Assembly (NCBI GenBank): GCA_963975885.1 | Contig: CAXBIS010000011.1 | Location: 1-64,000 of the forward strand | DNA from: Pseudazoarcus sp963975885 | GTDB taxonomy: Bacteria > Pseudomonadota > Gammaproteobacteria > Burkholderiales > Rhodocyclaceae | Direction of reading: 5' to 3' | DNA length: 64,000 bases | Notes under the pieces: model-generated | The model's database searches: none | Seen by the model: only the letters and a program-made list of their open reading frames with translations | What the model was told of the DNA's origin: nothing | Translations under genes and position numbers: made by a program | In this document: positions 8,465 to 18,597 of the stretch, one piece after another | How positions within the stretch are numbered: the first letter of the stretch is position 1 | Layout: every line of letters begins with the position of its first letter

Positions 8465-8480
8465 GCGTTCCCGGGAACGC
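8465..8480. promoter_or_regulatory. perfect 16-bp palindrome upstream of fliE promoter
   Basis: GCGTTCCCGGGAACGC is a perfect two-fold palindrome located 37 bp upstream of the -24 element of the fliE sigma54 promoter and downstream of the fleR stop. It could be the upstream activating site for FleR or another enhancer-binding protein. As it also follows fleR, a 3'-end role for fleR mRNA is possible, but there is no loop or T-tract. Confidence 0.5.
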
Positions 8481-8528
8481 CGCCCATATCTTCCCTACGG
8501 CCCCACGCCCTAGATCTTGAGCGTCCTC

Positions 8529-9897
<1,369 letters not shown>

Positions 9898-9905
<8 letters not shown>

Positions 9906-11070
9906 GTGGGGGCAAGTCTCCAGTCGGGGGGACCGCTTCGCCGGCGGGCGGTCGAGCGGGCAAGGTCAGCGTGAAGGTGGCGCCGCGCTCCGGCTGGGAA
10001 GCGAGAGCGACGTCGCCGCCATGCGCCCGCGCGACATCACGGGCGATGGCCAGGCCCAGACCCGTGCCGTCGGTGCGTGTCGTAAAAAAGGGCTCGAACA
10101 CGCGTGCCTGTTCCGCCCGCGCGATTCCCGGCCCGTCATCGGCGACCACGCACACGAGTTCATCACCTTCGAGCGATACGTTCACGCGCACTTCGCCGCC
10201 TTCGTGCGAGATCTGGATCGCATTCTCCATCAGGTTGGTCAGCGCGCCGCCCAGCGCCTTGCGGTCGCCGAAAATTTCATGATCGCCGCAATCGCAGTGG
10301 CTGACGAAGCGTACGCGCCGTGCCCGGGCGACCGGTTCGAGTGTGTGTGCCAGCTCCCGCAGCAACTCGCATACCGCGAAGCTCTGGCGTCCGAGCTGAT
10401 CTCCGCGCGCGAAGCGCAACATGTCGCCGATCAGCCGTTCGAGATGGCGCAGGCGCTCGATCGCGCGTTCCGCGACGCGTTCCCGGTCGGCAGGCGGCAG
10501 TTCCGGCTTGGCCAGACCGGCCGTATACAACAGGGCCGCCGACAGCGGCGTACGCAACTGATGCGCCAGCCCCGCGACCATCTCGCCCATCGCGGCGAGC
10601 CGTTCGTTGCGCTCGGCGGCCAGTCGCATGCGATGCGCGTCGGTCACGTCGTGAATCAGCACGATGTGCTCCTCACCGGATTCGACGGCTGCCTCGGACA
10701 ACGACAGACGACGCGTTTCGGCACCCTCTCCGAGCGACACCTCCCCAGGCGTGCTGGTCGCCACGAAACGCGCCTGCACGGACCGCCAGGTCGCCCCCTC
10801 GCAGCCGGCACCGAGCAAGCCGCGCGCAGCGCGGTTGCACTGTACGATGCGCCGCTCGCGGTCGAGCACGACGACCCCCGCGGGCAACGCCCCCATGAGT
10901 ACGTTCATGCGCTCGGTGAGCTGGGCAGCCTGCGCCTGCAGTGCGTTGTAGGCCCCCGACAACTCTTCCGATGCGCGCGCAAACAGCGTGAATGCCTCGG
11001 CCAGTTGCGCGGCATCGAGGCGCTGGCCATCGGGCAGTTGTGGCGCGGCAGGGGTGGCGGGTTCTTTCAC
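9898..11070 (-). CDS. fleS: flagellar sensor histidine kinase FleS/FlrB
   Basis: 390 residues from GTG 11070. A cytosolic kinase with no membrane segment: coiled-coil lead-in (about 25-57), PAS-like domain (about 57-145), HisKA with the phospho-accepting histidine in GLAHQLRTPL (H170), and HATPase_c with N-box NLMENAIQ, G1 DDGPGIA and G2 GTGLGLAIA. Family role: phosphorylates FleR once early flagellar assembly is sensed. The frame is open upstream to an ATG at 11148, but that would run across the shared fliF control region, so the GTG just before the conserved part is preferred. Start certainty is moderate. Confidence 0.93.
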
Positions 11071-11116
11071 GGCTGACAGCCTAATCACGCGACGGTCTAT
11101 GGTAACCGGCAAACAG

Positions 11117-11133
11117 GCGGCAAAAAATGCCGC
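11117..11133. promoter_or_regulatory. 17-bp palindrome GCGGCA-N5-TGCCGC between fleS and fliF
   Basis: Perfect inverted repeat with an AAAAA centre in the divergent fleS/fliF region, 77 nt before the fliF ATG and 46 nt before the fleS GTG. It is one of four similarly placed copies in the window (also 20171, 33580 and 48765). A TTTT follows on the + strand, so a short intrinsic terminator is an alternative reading. No convincing sigma54 or sigma28 promoter is visible for fliF. Confidence 0.6.
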
Positions 11134-11210
11134 TTTTCGCGCGAACATGCTTGCACGTCACCGCCGACAATGCCGCCATCCGTCAATGCGACGCGCAAGG
11201 GAATCCCGCC

Positions 11211-12899
11211 ATGGCTGCCGCCGACACCGCCACCACCGCTTCACCGCAGCAGATGCTGCAACAACTGAACAATCTGAGTCAGCGCCAGAAGCTCGCCGGT
11301 GCGGCGGCGATCGCGCTGGCACTGGCGCTTGTCGTAGGCACCCTGCTGTGGACGCGTGCGCCCGAATACGCCGTACTCTTCGCGAACCTCGAGGAACGCG
11401 ACGGGGGTGCCATCGTCACGGCGCTCCAGCAACGCAACATACCTTACAGCATCGGCTCTGGAGGCGGCGCCATCATGGTGCCGTCCGACCGGGTACACGA
11501 CGTGCGCCTGCAACTGGCGGCCGAGGGCTTGCCCAAGGGCGGGCTGGTCGGCTTCGAGGTCATGGAAAACCAGCGTCTGGGCGTATCGCAGTTCCTTGAA
11601 CAGGTGAATTACCAGCGCGCCCTCGAGGGCGAACTGTCGCGCACCGTGCGGTCGATCTCGTCGGTCGCCGGCGCACGCGTACATCTGGCGATACCCAAGC
11701 AAAGCGGCTTCCTGCGCGACGAGCAGCGGCCGTCGGCGTCGGTGATGGTTTCCCTGTATCCCGGACGCGTGCTCGACGAATCGCAGATCGCCGGCATCGT
11801 CCATCTCGTGTCATCGAGCGTCCCCAAGCTTTCCAACGACGACGTCAGCGTCGTCGACCACAACGGCGATCTGCTCACGCGCCCGCCGGGCACCGGGCGC
11901 GACGCCGCACTCGACGCGACGCAACTGGGCTATGTGCGTGAGCTCGAGGCCACATACCTGCGCCGTGTCGAAGCACTGCTTGAACCGCTGGTCGGCGCGG
12001 GCAACTTCCGCGCCCAGGTCGCCGCAGACGTCGATTTCAGCCGCATCGAGGAAACCGCCGAGAGCTACACGCCCAATCCGGCACCGGATCAGGCCATCCG
12101 CAGCCAGCAGACCTCGGAGCAGTTCAGCGGCGTCGCCGGCCCAGGCGGCGTGCCGGGCGCACTCACCAACCAGCCTCCGGTCCCGGCCGAAGCGCCGATC
12201 GTCGATCCGGACCCCGACGCCGACGAGGACGAAGCCAACCGTCGTCCGGTGACGCGCAACCGCTCGGCCACGCTCAACTACGAGCTGGACCGCAACATCC
12301 AGCACATCCGGCACGCCACCGGACAGGTGCGCAAGCTGTCCGTGGCCGTCGTCGTACGCGATCGCACCGAGACCATGCCCAACGGCCAGACCCGCGACGT
12401 CACCCTCACCCCGGAACAGATGCAGCGCATCACTGCGCTGGTCAGGGGGGCGATCGGCTTCGACGAGGCGCGCGGCGATGTCGTGCAGATTTCGAGCGCA
12501 CCGTTCGCGGCGGGCGAGGTTCCCGAGCCGCTGGAACTGCCGCTGTGGAAGGATCCCGACGTCGTCGAACCGGCCAAACTCGCGGCAAAATACCTGGCGC
12601 TGGCGCTGGCGCTGGCCTTCGCGTATTTTGGCGTGATCCGTCCGCTCATGCGCACGCTCACCACACCCCCGCAACCGGCACCCGGAGCCGCGGCCGAGGC
12701 GGGCGTCGGCGCAGCCGAAGGTGACGACGGGGCGCCCCAGGAGGATTTCATGGTGAAACTCTCCAACAAGCAATCGCAAAAGAACTTCGATGCGCGGCTT
12801 GCCCAGGCCCGCGAAATGGCTCAGGCCGACCCGAAGGCGGTGGCGAACCTGATCCGTAGCTGGATGAACCCGGCCGGCAACGAGGAGAAGCGCAAATGA
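11211..12899 (+). CDS. fliF: flagellar MS-ring protein FliF
   Basis: 562 residues. FliF forms the MS ring in the inner membrane. First membrane helix at about 29-47, YscJ/FliF ring-building domains at about 50-230, a second FliF_C region with a Pro/Asp-rich insert, second membrane helix at about 456-478, then a cytoplasmic tail ending in the FliG-binding segment (ANLIRSWMN near the C terminus). The start is taken at the ATG at 11211 (AAGGGA upstream); an in-frame ATG at 11127 lies inside the regulatory palindrome. The stop overlaps fliG as ATGA. It heads the fliFGHIJ run. Confidence 0.96.
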   Translation: MAAADTATTASPQQMLQQLNNLSQRQKLAGAAAIALALALVVGTLLWTRAPEYAVLFANLEERDGGAIVTALQQRNIPYSIGSGGGAIMVPSDRVHDVRLQLAAEGLPKGGLVGFEVMENQRLGVSQFLEQVNYQRALEGELSRTVRSISSVAGARVHLAIPKQSGFLRDEQRPSASVMVSLYPGRVLDESQIAGIVHLVSSSVPKLSNDDVSVVDHNGDLLTRPPGTGRDAALDATQLGYVRELEATYLRRVEALLEPLVGAGNFRAQVAADVDFSRIEETAESYTPNPAPDQAIRSQQTSEQFSGVAGPGGVPGALTNQPPVPAEAPIVDPDPDADEDEANRRPVTRNRSATLNYELDRNIQHIRHATGQVRKLSVAVVVRDRTETMPNGQTRDVTLTPEQMQRITALVRGAIGFDEARGDVVQISSAPFAAGEVPEPLELPLWKDPDVVEPAKLAAKYLALALALAFAYFGVIRPLMRTLTTPPQPAPGAAAEAGVGAAEGDDGAPQEDFMVKLSNKQSQKNFDARLAQAREMAQADPKAVANLIRSWMNPAGNEEKRK

Positions 12900-13900
12900 G
12901 CGCGACCGACCCGGGCGTCGAGAAAAGCGCCCTGCTGCTGCTTACCCTGGGCTCGGACGAAGCCGCCGAAGTGCTGCGTCATCTGGGACCGCGTGAAGTG
13001 CAGAAGCTCGGGCTCGCGATGGCCTCCCTGCCGGCCCAGTCACGGGTCAAGGTCGAGAGCATCATCGGCGAGCTGGAAGCCCATTTCGAACAAGGGGCGC
13101 CACTCGAAGCGAGCGAGGAACACATCCGCAACATGCTCACCAAGGCGCTCGGCGACGAACGCGCCGGCCACATCATCTCCCGCATCATGCAGGGTTCGGA
13201 CACGGCCGGCATCGAGAGCCTGAAATGGATGGACGCGGCAACCGCCGCCGACCTGATCCGCAACGAGCATCCGCAGATCATCGCCACCATCCTCGTGCAC
13301 CTGGAGTTCGACCAGGCCGGCGAGATCCTCAAGCAGTTCAGCGATCGCCTGCGCAACGACGTACTGCTGCGCATCGCCACACTCGACGGCGTGCAGCCGA
13401 TCGCGCTCAAGGAACTCAACGACGCCCTCACGCAGTTGCTGGCCGGCGCCTCGTCCTCGATCAAGAAGGCCGCGATGGGCGGCGTGCGCCACGCAGCCGA
13501 GATCCTGAACTTCGTCGGCGCCGCATCCGAGACGGCGATTCTCGACAACGTGCGCGAGTACGATGCGGAACTCGCGCAGAAGATCCTCGACGAAATGTTC
13601 GTCTTCGAGAACCTGCTCGATCTGGACAACCGCGGCATGCAGACCTTGCTGCGCGAAGTCCAGTCCGACTCCCTGGTGATCGCACTCAAGGGCTCTTCGG
13701 AAGAGTTGCGCGAGAAGTTCTTCGCCAACATGTCGCAGCGCGCCGGCGAGATGATGCGCGAAGACCTCGAAGCGCGCGGGCCGGTGCGCCTGTCCGAGGT
13801 CGAGGCCGAACAGAAGGAAATCCTCAAGACCGTGCGACGGCTGGCCGAGGAAGGCCAGCTCATGCTCGGCGGTCGCGGCAGCGACGACGCGTTTGTCTAA
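12896..13900 (+). CDS. fliG: flagellar motor switch protein FliG
   Basis: 334 residues, normal length. FliG is the rotor protein of the C ring that contacts both FliF and the stator. The EHPQ motif of the middle domain is at 124-127. The C-terminal domain has the charged torque helix region (KGSSEELREKFFANMS and RAGEMMREDLE). ATG overlaps the fliF stop by 4 bp. The protein ends shortly after RRLAEEGQL, typical of the family. Confidence 0.97.
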   Translation: MSATDPGVEKSALLLLTLGSDEAAEVLRHLGPREVQKLGLAMASLPAQSRVKVESIIGELEAHFEQGAPLEASEEHIRNMLTKALGDERAGHIISRIMQGSDTAGIESLKWMDAATAADLIRNEHPQIIATILVHLEFDQAGEILKQFSDRLRNDVLLRIATLDGVQPIALKELNDALTQLLAGASSSIKKAAMGGVRHAAEILNFVGAASETAILDNVREYDAELAQKILDEMFVFENLLDLDNRGMQTLLREVQSDSLVIALKGSSEELREKFFANMSQRAGEMMREDLEARGPVRLSEVEAEQKEILKTVRRLAEEGQLMLGGRGSDDAFV

Positions 13901-13921
13901 TCGCGGCCAGCGGGAGCATAG

Positions 13922-14620
13922 ATGACCATCACCCGACACCAGGCCACCGGCGCCTATCAGCGTTGGCAGCCTCCGGCATTCGACGCCGACGAGCCCGAGA
14001 CGCCCCGGGACACGTCCGAGGCGAGCGCGGCCGAGCACCCGCTACCCGCGCCCCCGGAGCCGGAGCCGGAACCGGAAGTTCATCTGCCCACGGCGGATGA
14101 GATCGAAGCCATGTTCGAGCAGGCGCGCCGCGACGGCGAGAAGGCCGGCTACGACGAGGGGCGCAAGCGCGCCACCGTCGAAGAGGCACATGCGCGCGAC
14201 GAAGCCTCACGCCTGGCCCAACTGGTCAAGAGCATGGACAGCGCGCTCGACGAACTCGACGGCGAGGTCGCCAACGAGATCGTTGAACTCGCGATTGCGC
14301 TGGCGCGCCAGATGGTCGGCGAAACGCTGGCGACCCAGCCCGAGGCAGTGGCAGCCACGGTGCGCGAGGCCTTGCAGCACGTCCCCCAGGGCAAGGTGCG
14401 CATTCACCTGCATCCGGACGACATCAAGCTGGTGCGCGAACATCTCGACGACCAGCTCGAGGCCGGCCACCATCATCTGATCGAGGACACAACGATCCAG
14501 CGCGGCGGCTGCCGCCTGGAGACCGCCGGCAGCGACATCGACGCCACCGTCGAGACGCGATGGGAACGTGTGCTCACCGGCATTGGCCGCGGCAAACAGA
14601 CGGCTCCAGACGATGAATGA
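13922..14620 (+). CDS. fliH: flagellar export ATPase regulator FliH
   Basis: 232 residues. FliH binds and regulates the FliI ATPase and links it to the C ring. It has a Pro/Glu-rich N terminus (about 20-50), a helical stretch starting with EIEAMFEQARRDGEKAGYDEG (the family's GxxxG-like repeat region) and a globular C-terminal domain (about 110-225) with HLHPDDI and RGGCRLET, both typical of FliH/HrpE-type proteins. The ATG at 13922 has GGGAG upstream. The end overlaps fliI by 8 bp. Confidence 0.94.
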   Translation: MTITRHQATGAYQRWQPPAFDADEPETPRDTSEASAAEHPLPAPPEPEPEPEVHLPTADEIEAMFEQARRDGEKAGYDEGRKRATVEEAHARDEASRLAQLVKSMDSALDELDGEVANEIVELAIALARQMVGETLATQPEAVAATVREALQHVPQGKVRIHLHPDDIKLVREHLDDQLEAGHHHLIEDTTIQRGGCRLETAGSDIDATVETRWERVLTGIGRGKQTAPDDE

Positions 14621-16016
14621 TCGCGCCCAGAACTGGCGCCGCTTCGTCGCTGATCATGCCGAAATGGCTGGCAGCATCGCACCGATCCGCGTTGCCGGGC
14701 GACTCACCCGCATCAACGGTCTGGTCATGGAAGCGGCCGGCATCAAGCTGCCACTGGGCGCCAGCTGCCGCATCGGAACCATCGGCGGCGGCATGGTCGA
14801 GGCTGAGGTGGTTGGCTTTCACGGCGAACGCATCTTCATGATGCCCACCGACGAGGTCTTCGGACTGGCTCCCGGCGCTCCGGTGCACCCGGTGGAGAAC
14901 GGCCCGCCACCGATCCCGTCGTCGGGCCAACTGCGCCCCTACCGTCGAAATGCCGACCGCGCCAAGCACTTGCCCGTGGGCGACGGCCTGCTCGGCCGTG
15001 TCGTCGACGGCGCCGGCCGGCCGCTCGACGGGCTTGGCGCACTCGAGGGCGGGGTGTCACGCTCGCTGCAGGCGCGCGCAGTCAATCCGCTCTCGCGCGC
15101 GCCGATCCGTCGCGTGCTCGACGTGGGCATCCGCGCGATCAACGCCACACTCACCGTCGGTCGTGGCCAGCGCGTGGGTCTGTTCGCCGGCTCGGGCGTG
15201 GGCAAGTCGGTTCTCATCGGCATGATGGCGCGTTACACCGTCGCCGACGTCATCGTCGTCGGCCTGATCGGCGAGCGCGGACGCGAGGTCAAGGAGTTCA
15301 TCGAGGAGAACCTCGGACGCGACGGTCTGGCGCGCTCGGTGGTGATCGCCGCACCGGCCGACATCAGCCCGCTGATGCGCATGCAGGGTGCGGCCTACGC
15401 AACCACCGTGGCCGAATATTTCCGCGACCAGGGCAAGCAGGTCCTGTTGATCATGGATTCGCTCACGCGCTACGCGATGGCCCAGCGCGAGATTGCACTG
15501 GCAATCGGCGAGCCGCCGGTCACGCGAGGCTACCCACCAAGCGTTTTCGCACGTCTGCCGGCACTCGTAGAGCGCGCCGGCAACGGCGTCGAAGGCGGCG
15601 GCTCGATCACCGCCTTCTACACCGTGCTGGCCGAGGGTGACGACCAGCAGGACCCGATCGCCGACGCCGCGCGCGCCATCCTCGACGGGCACATCGTGCT
15701 CTCGCGCACACTCGCCGACCAGGGTCACTACCCGGCCATCGACATCGAGCAATCGATCTCGCGCACCATGCAGAATCTCGTATCCCCCGAGCACATCGCG
15801 CATGTGCGACGCTTCAAGCAATTGTTCGCACGCTACCAGCGGTCACACGACCTGATCTCGGTGGGGGCCTACCAGCCGGGCGCCGACCCAACCCTTGACC
15901 AGGCCGTGGCGATGTATCCGGGCCTGGAACTGTTTCTCCAGCAGGGGATCGACGAACGCGAGGGTTTCGACACCGCCGCGCACAAGCTCGCCGCGCTATT
16001 CCCGAGCCAGGCGTGA
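14613..16016 (+). CDS. fliI: flagellum-specific export ATPase FliI
   Basis: 467 residues. FliI is the F1-beta-like ATPase that energises the flagellar type III export system. Walker A AGSGVGKS is at 192-199, and Walker B VLLIMD ends at D282 followed by SLTRYAMAQRE. The C-terminal domain has QDPIADAARAILDGHIVLSR. The ATG at 14613 was chosen over an upstream in-frame ATG (14568) that lies inside fliH; this gives an 8-bp overlap. Length matches the family. Confidence 0.97.
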   Translation: MNDRAQNWRRFVADHAEMAGSIAPIRVAGRLTRINGLVMEAAGIKLPLGASCRIGTIGGGMVEAEVVGFHGERIFMMPTDEVFGLAPGAPVHPVENGPPPIPSSGQLRPYRRNADRAKHLPVGDGLLGRVVDGAGRPLDGLGALEGGVSRSLQARAVNPLSRAPIRRVLDVGIRAINATLTVGRGQRVGLFAGSGVGKSVLIGMMARYTVADVIVVGLIGERGREVKEFIEENLGRDGLARSVVIAAPADISPLMRMQGAAYATTVAEYFRDQGKQVLLIMDSLTRYAMAQREIALAIGEPPVTRGYPPSVFARLPALVERAGNGVEGGGSITAFYTVLAEGDDQQDPIADAARAILDGHIVLSRTLADQGHYPAIDIEQSISRTMQNLVSPEHIAHVRRFKQLFARYQRSHDLISVGAYQPGADPTLDQAVAMYPGLELFLQQGIDEREGFDTAAHKLAALFPSQA

Positions 16017-16089
16017 CGATACCCACCCAAGAGTTTAGAGTGAACCGATCGCGTAGCCCCCACGCTTAACCGGACGGCAGCCACGCTCC

Positions 16090-16545
16090 ATGACCAAGCC
16101 CTTTGTTCTCCAGCCCCTTCTCGACCTGTCGCGCGGACACCTCGACGAAGCGACGTCCGAACTGGGCCGGCTGATTTCCCAGGAACAGGAAGGTTCGCGC
16201 AAGCTCGAAATGCTGCAGGACTACCGGCGCGAATACCTCACGCGTTTCCGCGACGCCGCAAGCGACGGGCTCGGCGTCGAGGCCCTGCGCAATTACGGCG
16301 CCTTCATGGCGCGCATCGACGAAGCCATCGAGGTCCAGCGCAAGCAGCTCGACCAGTCGCAACGGCGCACCGCTGCCGGCAAGCAGGCCTGGGTGAACCA
16401 GCGCAGCCGCGTGAAGGCCTTCGATACCCTGCACGAACGTCATCAGGAGCGGCAACGCAGCGCCGAACTGAAGCGCGAGCAGCGTCAATCCGACGAGCAT
16501 TCGAGCAACCAGTACGCGCGCAAGGCATCCGGCGAACACGACTGA
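16090..16545 (+). CDS. fliJ: flagellar export chaperone FliJ
   Basis: 151 residues, almost entirely alpha-helical and coiled-coil, rich in Arg, Gln, Glu and Lys. FliJ resembles the gamma subunit of ATP synthases and connects the FliI hexamer with FlhA; it also escorts chaperones. Recognition rests on the helical pattern (LGRLISQEQEGSRKLEMLQDYR, then FMARIDEAIEVQRKQLDQ), size and position after fliI. The ribosome-binding site is weak. A 73-nt gap separates it from fliI with no recognisable promoter. Confidence 0.9.
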   Translation: MTKPFVLQPLLDLSRGHLDEATSELGRLISQEQEGSRKLEMLQDYRREYLTRFRDAASDGLGVEALRNYGAFMARIDEAIEVQRKQLDQSQRRTAAGKQAWVNQRSRVKAFDTLHERHQERQRSAELKREQRQSDEHSSNQYARKASGEHD

Positions 16546-16563
16546 ACAAGCGCCGACCAGGAG

Positions 16564-16597
16564 GTCATTGCGAGGAACGAAGCAACGCAGCAATGAC
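16564..16597. repeat. REP-like short palindromic repeat
   Basis: Inverted repeat GTCATTGC (16564-16571) and GCAATGAC (16590-16597) around a GAGGAACGAAGCAACGCA-type core. This resembles the short CATTGCGAGGAACGAAGCAA repeats scattered in many proteobacterial genomes. It lies 18 nt after the fliJ stop and 45 nt before the sigma54 promoter of fliK. It could act as a transcript-end structure for fliFGHIJ. Confidence 0.7.
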
Positions 16598-16641
16598 CCG
16601 GCCTTGATCAATTTGCGCTCGTGCGTGGCCGTCACCCGATC

Positions 16642-16657
16642 TGGCACGACGATTGCT
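16642..16657 (+). promoter_or_regulatory. sigma54 promoter of fliK
   Basis: TGGCAC-GACGA-TTGCT is a perfect RpoN -24/-12 element. The fliK ATG is at 16695, so the leader is about 27 nt. This separates fliK and the genes after it from the fliFGHIJ transcript and makes them likely FleR targets. Confidence 0.92.
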
Positions 16658-16694
16658 GTATCCCGCCTGAGTCATTCAACCAGGGATCCGCGCA

Positions 16695-17948
16695 ATGGCA
16701 CAGCCATCCATCCAGTCGGGCAATACCCGGCACGATCTGAATCCGGTCTCCCTGCTGCAGCCCGCAGGCAGCGGCAACGGTAGCGACGCCAACGGATTCG
16801 AAGCCGCGCTGGACCGCGCTCGACAACCCGAACCGGGCCGCGATCCCGCGTCCGACAAGGATTTCGGGCGCCGGAACAACGAGCGCGAGATGCGCACGAC
16901 CGAACCACCCGAGCGCCGCGAGGCGCGGCCGGAGAACCCGCAACGCCCGGATCGACCCGCCGAGGGACGGCGCGCGAACGCATCCGGGTCGTCCGAAAAG
17001 CGCGCGGACGCGGCCGAGAAATCCGCTTCGCCGGAACCGACTGCGAGCACGAAACCCGGCGAAGACGATACGCAAGCGGCGGCGCCTGCCGCTGTGCCGG
17101 CAGACATTGCCGCCATCATCGCCGCCTTCATCGCCGCGCGCGGCGCGCCGACGGGCGAGGAAGACGCCGCCGAGATGCCCGGACTGAGAAGCAGCAAGCT
17201 CGCACTCGGCATTTCCGATCTGCTCGGGGGCAGCGCAAGCGAAAAGGGCGCAGACGCCGGTCGTCTCGCCGCACTGCTCGGCGGCAAGGATGCAGCGGAC
17301 GCGGTTGCGCCCGAGGCCCGCGACAAGAATGCCGCACAGATCCTGAACCTGTTCGCGCAGGCGAACGGCAACCGGTCTGCTTCGGGCGGCGCCGAATCCA
17401 TGCTTGCCGCAAATACGCGCGGCGAAGCGAACATGGGCGGCGTACAGACCGCAGTGATGCCTTTCGCGACCCGCGTAGACGCTGCGCAGGCCTCGCAGAG
17501 TACGGTTGTACAACTCCCCGTGGCGACCACGGTGGGCCATCGCGGCTGGGCGGCCGAGGTCGGCAATCAGGTCGCGTGGATGCTGGGACGCAATGAAAGC
17601 CGTGCGGAACTGCAACTGACTCCGCCGAGTCTGGGTAAACTGGGCGTATCGATCCAAGTGAACGGCGACCAGACCACGGCCCACTTCGTCGCGGCAACCC
17701 AGGCCACGCGCGACGCCCTCGAACAGGCGATGCCGCGCTTGCGCGAGGTGCTGCAACAGGCGGGAATCAATCTGGGACAGACCAGCGTCGGAACCTCCGG
17801 CGACCAGTCCGCACCGCACGAACGTGACGGCGGTTCGCGTCACGCATCGGGCTCTGGCGACAACGACGGCCCCGCCATCGGGGTCGGCAGCTCGCCGGTC
17901 GCGAACTGGATACGTGGCGGCACCGGCGTCATCGACACCTTCGCATGA
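16695..17948 (+). CDS. fliK: flagellar hook-length control protein FliK
   Basis: 417 residues. FliK is a secreted molecular ruler that also triggers FlhB to switch from hook to filament substrates. The N-terminal two-thirds is low complexity (Ala, Arg, Glu, Pro, Gly; about 30-260), as usual for the ruler part. The C-terminal Flg_hook domain (about 275-365) is well conserved: WAAEVGNQVAWML, ELQLTPPSLGKLGVSI and LREVLQQAGINL. It has its own sigma54 promoter directly upstream. A second, divergent FliK-like protein is encoded at 5651-6787. Confidence 0.93.
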   Translation: MAQPSIQSGNTRHDLNPVSLLQPAGSGNGSDANGFEAALDRARQPEPGRDPASDKDFGRRNNEREMRTTEPPERREARPENPQRPDRPAEGRRANASGSSEKRADAAEKSASPEPTASTKPGEDDTQAAAPAAVPADIAAIIAAFIAARGAPTGEEDAAEMPGLRSSKLALGISDLLGGSASEKGADAGRLAALLGGKDAADAVAPEARDKNAAQILNLFAQANGNRSASGGAESMLAANTRGEANMGGVQTAVMPFATRVDAAQASQSTVVQLPVATTVGHRGWAAEVGNQVAWMLGRNESRAELQLTPPSLGKLGVSIQVNGDQTTAHFVAATQATRDALEQAMPRLREVLQQAGINLGQTSVGTSGDQSAPHERDGGSRHASGSGDNDGPAIGVGSSPVANWIRGGTGVIDTFA

Positions 17949-18038
17949 ATACGGAATTGACGCCGCCCCGTCCCGCTATTCGGTCGTTTCAACCGTTCCG
18001 GATCGAGCATAATGTGCTGAACTCGACCGGAGAACCGA

Positions 18039-18584
18039 ATGCCACCTGCGAAACAACCTACCCTGGACGACGCCGAGGCACCGAAGAAGAAGCGCGGCTT
18101 GGGCGGCAAGTTGCTGACCATCGTCGTGATCGTGCTCGTCGTCCTGGCCATCGGAGCAGGTGTGGTCGTGTGGCTATTGCTGCAGAAGAAGAACGATCTG
18201 GCCGGCGACGGGACCGAGTCCGTACAGGAACCTGCAGCCGCGCAGGTCAGCATGGAGAAGCCGCCAACCTTCGTCGCACTCGATCCATTCGTCGTCAACC
18301 TGCAGCCGGAAAGCGGTGAGCGGTATCTTCAGGTGATCATGGCCATGCGAGTTGCAGACGAGAAGACAGCGCAGGGACTCAGCGCCTTCATGCCCGAGAT
18401 CCGTCATCGCATCAATCTGCGCCTGACCGGCAAACTGCCGTCGGAGATTTCGACGCCGCCCGGGCAGGAGCAGTTGGCCGGCGAGATCGCGGCCGACGTC
18501 AACGCGGTGCTGGGCTCGCCGGCCGAGCGCGGCCCCACCGCGATCGTGCATTCGGTGCTGTTCAACTCGTTCATCATCCAGTAA
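18039..18584 (+). CDS. fliL: flagellar basal body-associated protein FliL
   Basis: 181 residues. FliL is an inner-membrane protein that surrounds and stabilises stator units. A short basic cytoplasmic start (KKKRG) is followed by one membrane helix at about 25-48 and a periplasmic domain with FVALDPFVVNLQ and RYLQVIMAMRV, both family hallmarks, ending in LFNSFIIQ. ATG at 18039 has GGAG upstream. fliM follows 13 nt after the stop. Confidence 0.96.
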   Translation: MPPAKQPTLDDAEAPKKKRGLGGKLLTIVVIVLVVLAIGAGVVVWLLLQKKNDLAGDGTESVQEPAAAQVSMEKPPTFVALDPFVVNLQPESGERYLQVIMAMRVADEKTAQGLSAFMPEIRHRINLRLTGKLPSEISTPPGQEQLAGEIAADVNAVLGSPAERGPTAIVHSVLFNSFIIQ

Positions 18585-18597
18585 CGGAGCTGAGCGC

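Noticed and set aside
11099..11125. Sigma54 promoter for fliF (GGCAAACAGGCGGC)
   Set aside because: GG and GC have the right spacing, but other positions fit poorly compared with the near-perfect elements at fliE, fliK and flgB.
11112..11137. Reading the fliF-upstream palindrome as a simple intrinsic terminator
   Set aside because: Only a 6-bp stem and four Ts, and it lies between divergent genes with nothing to terminate on the + strand. Three similarly placed copies argue for regulation, although termination of antisense transcripts is not excluded.
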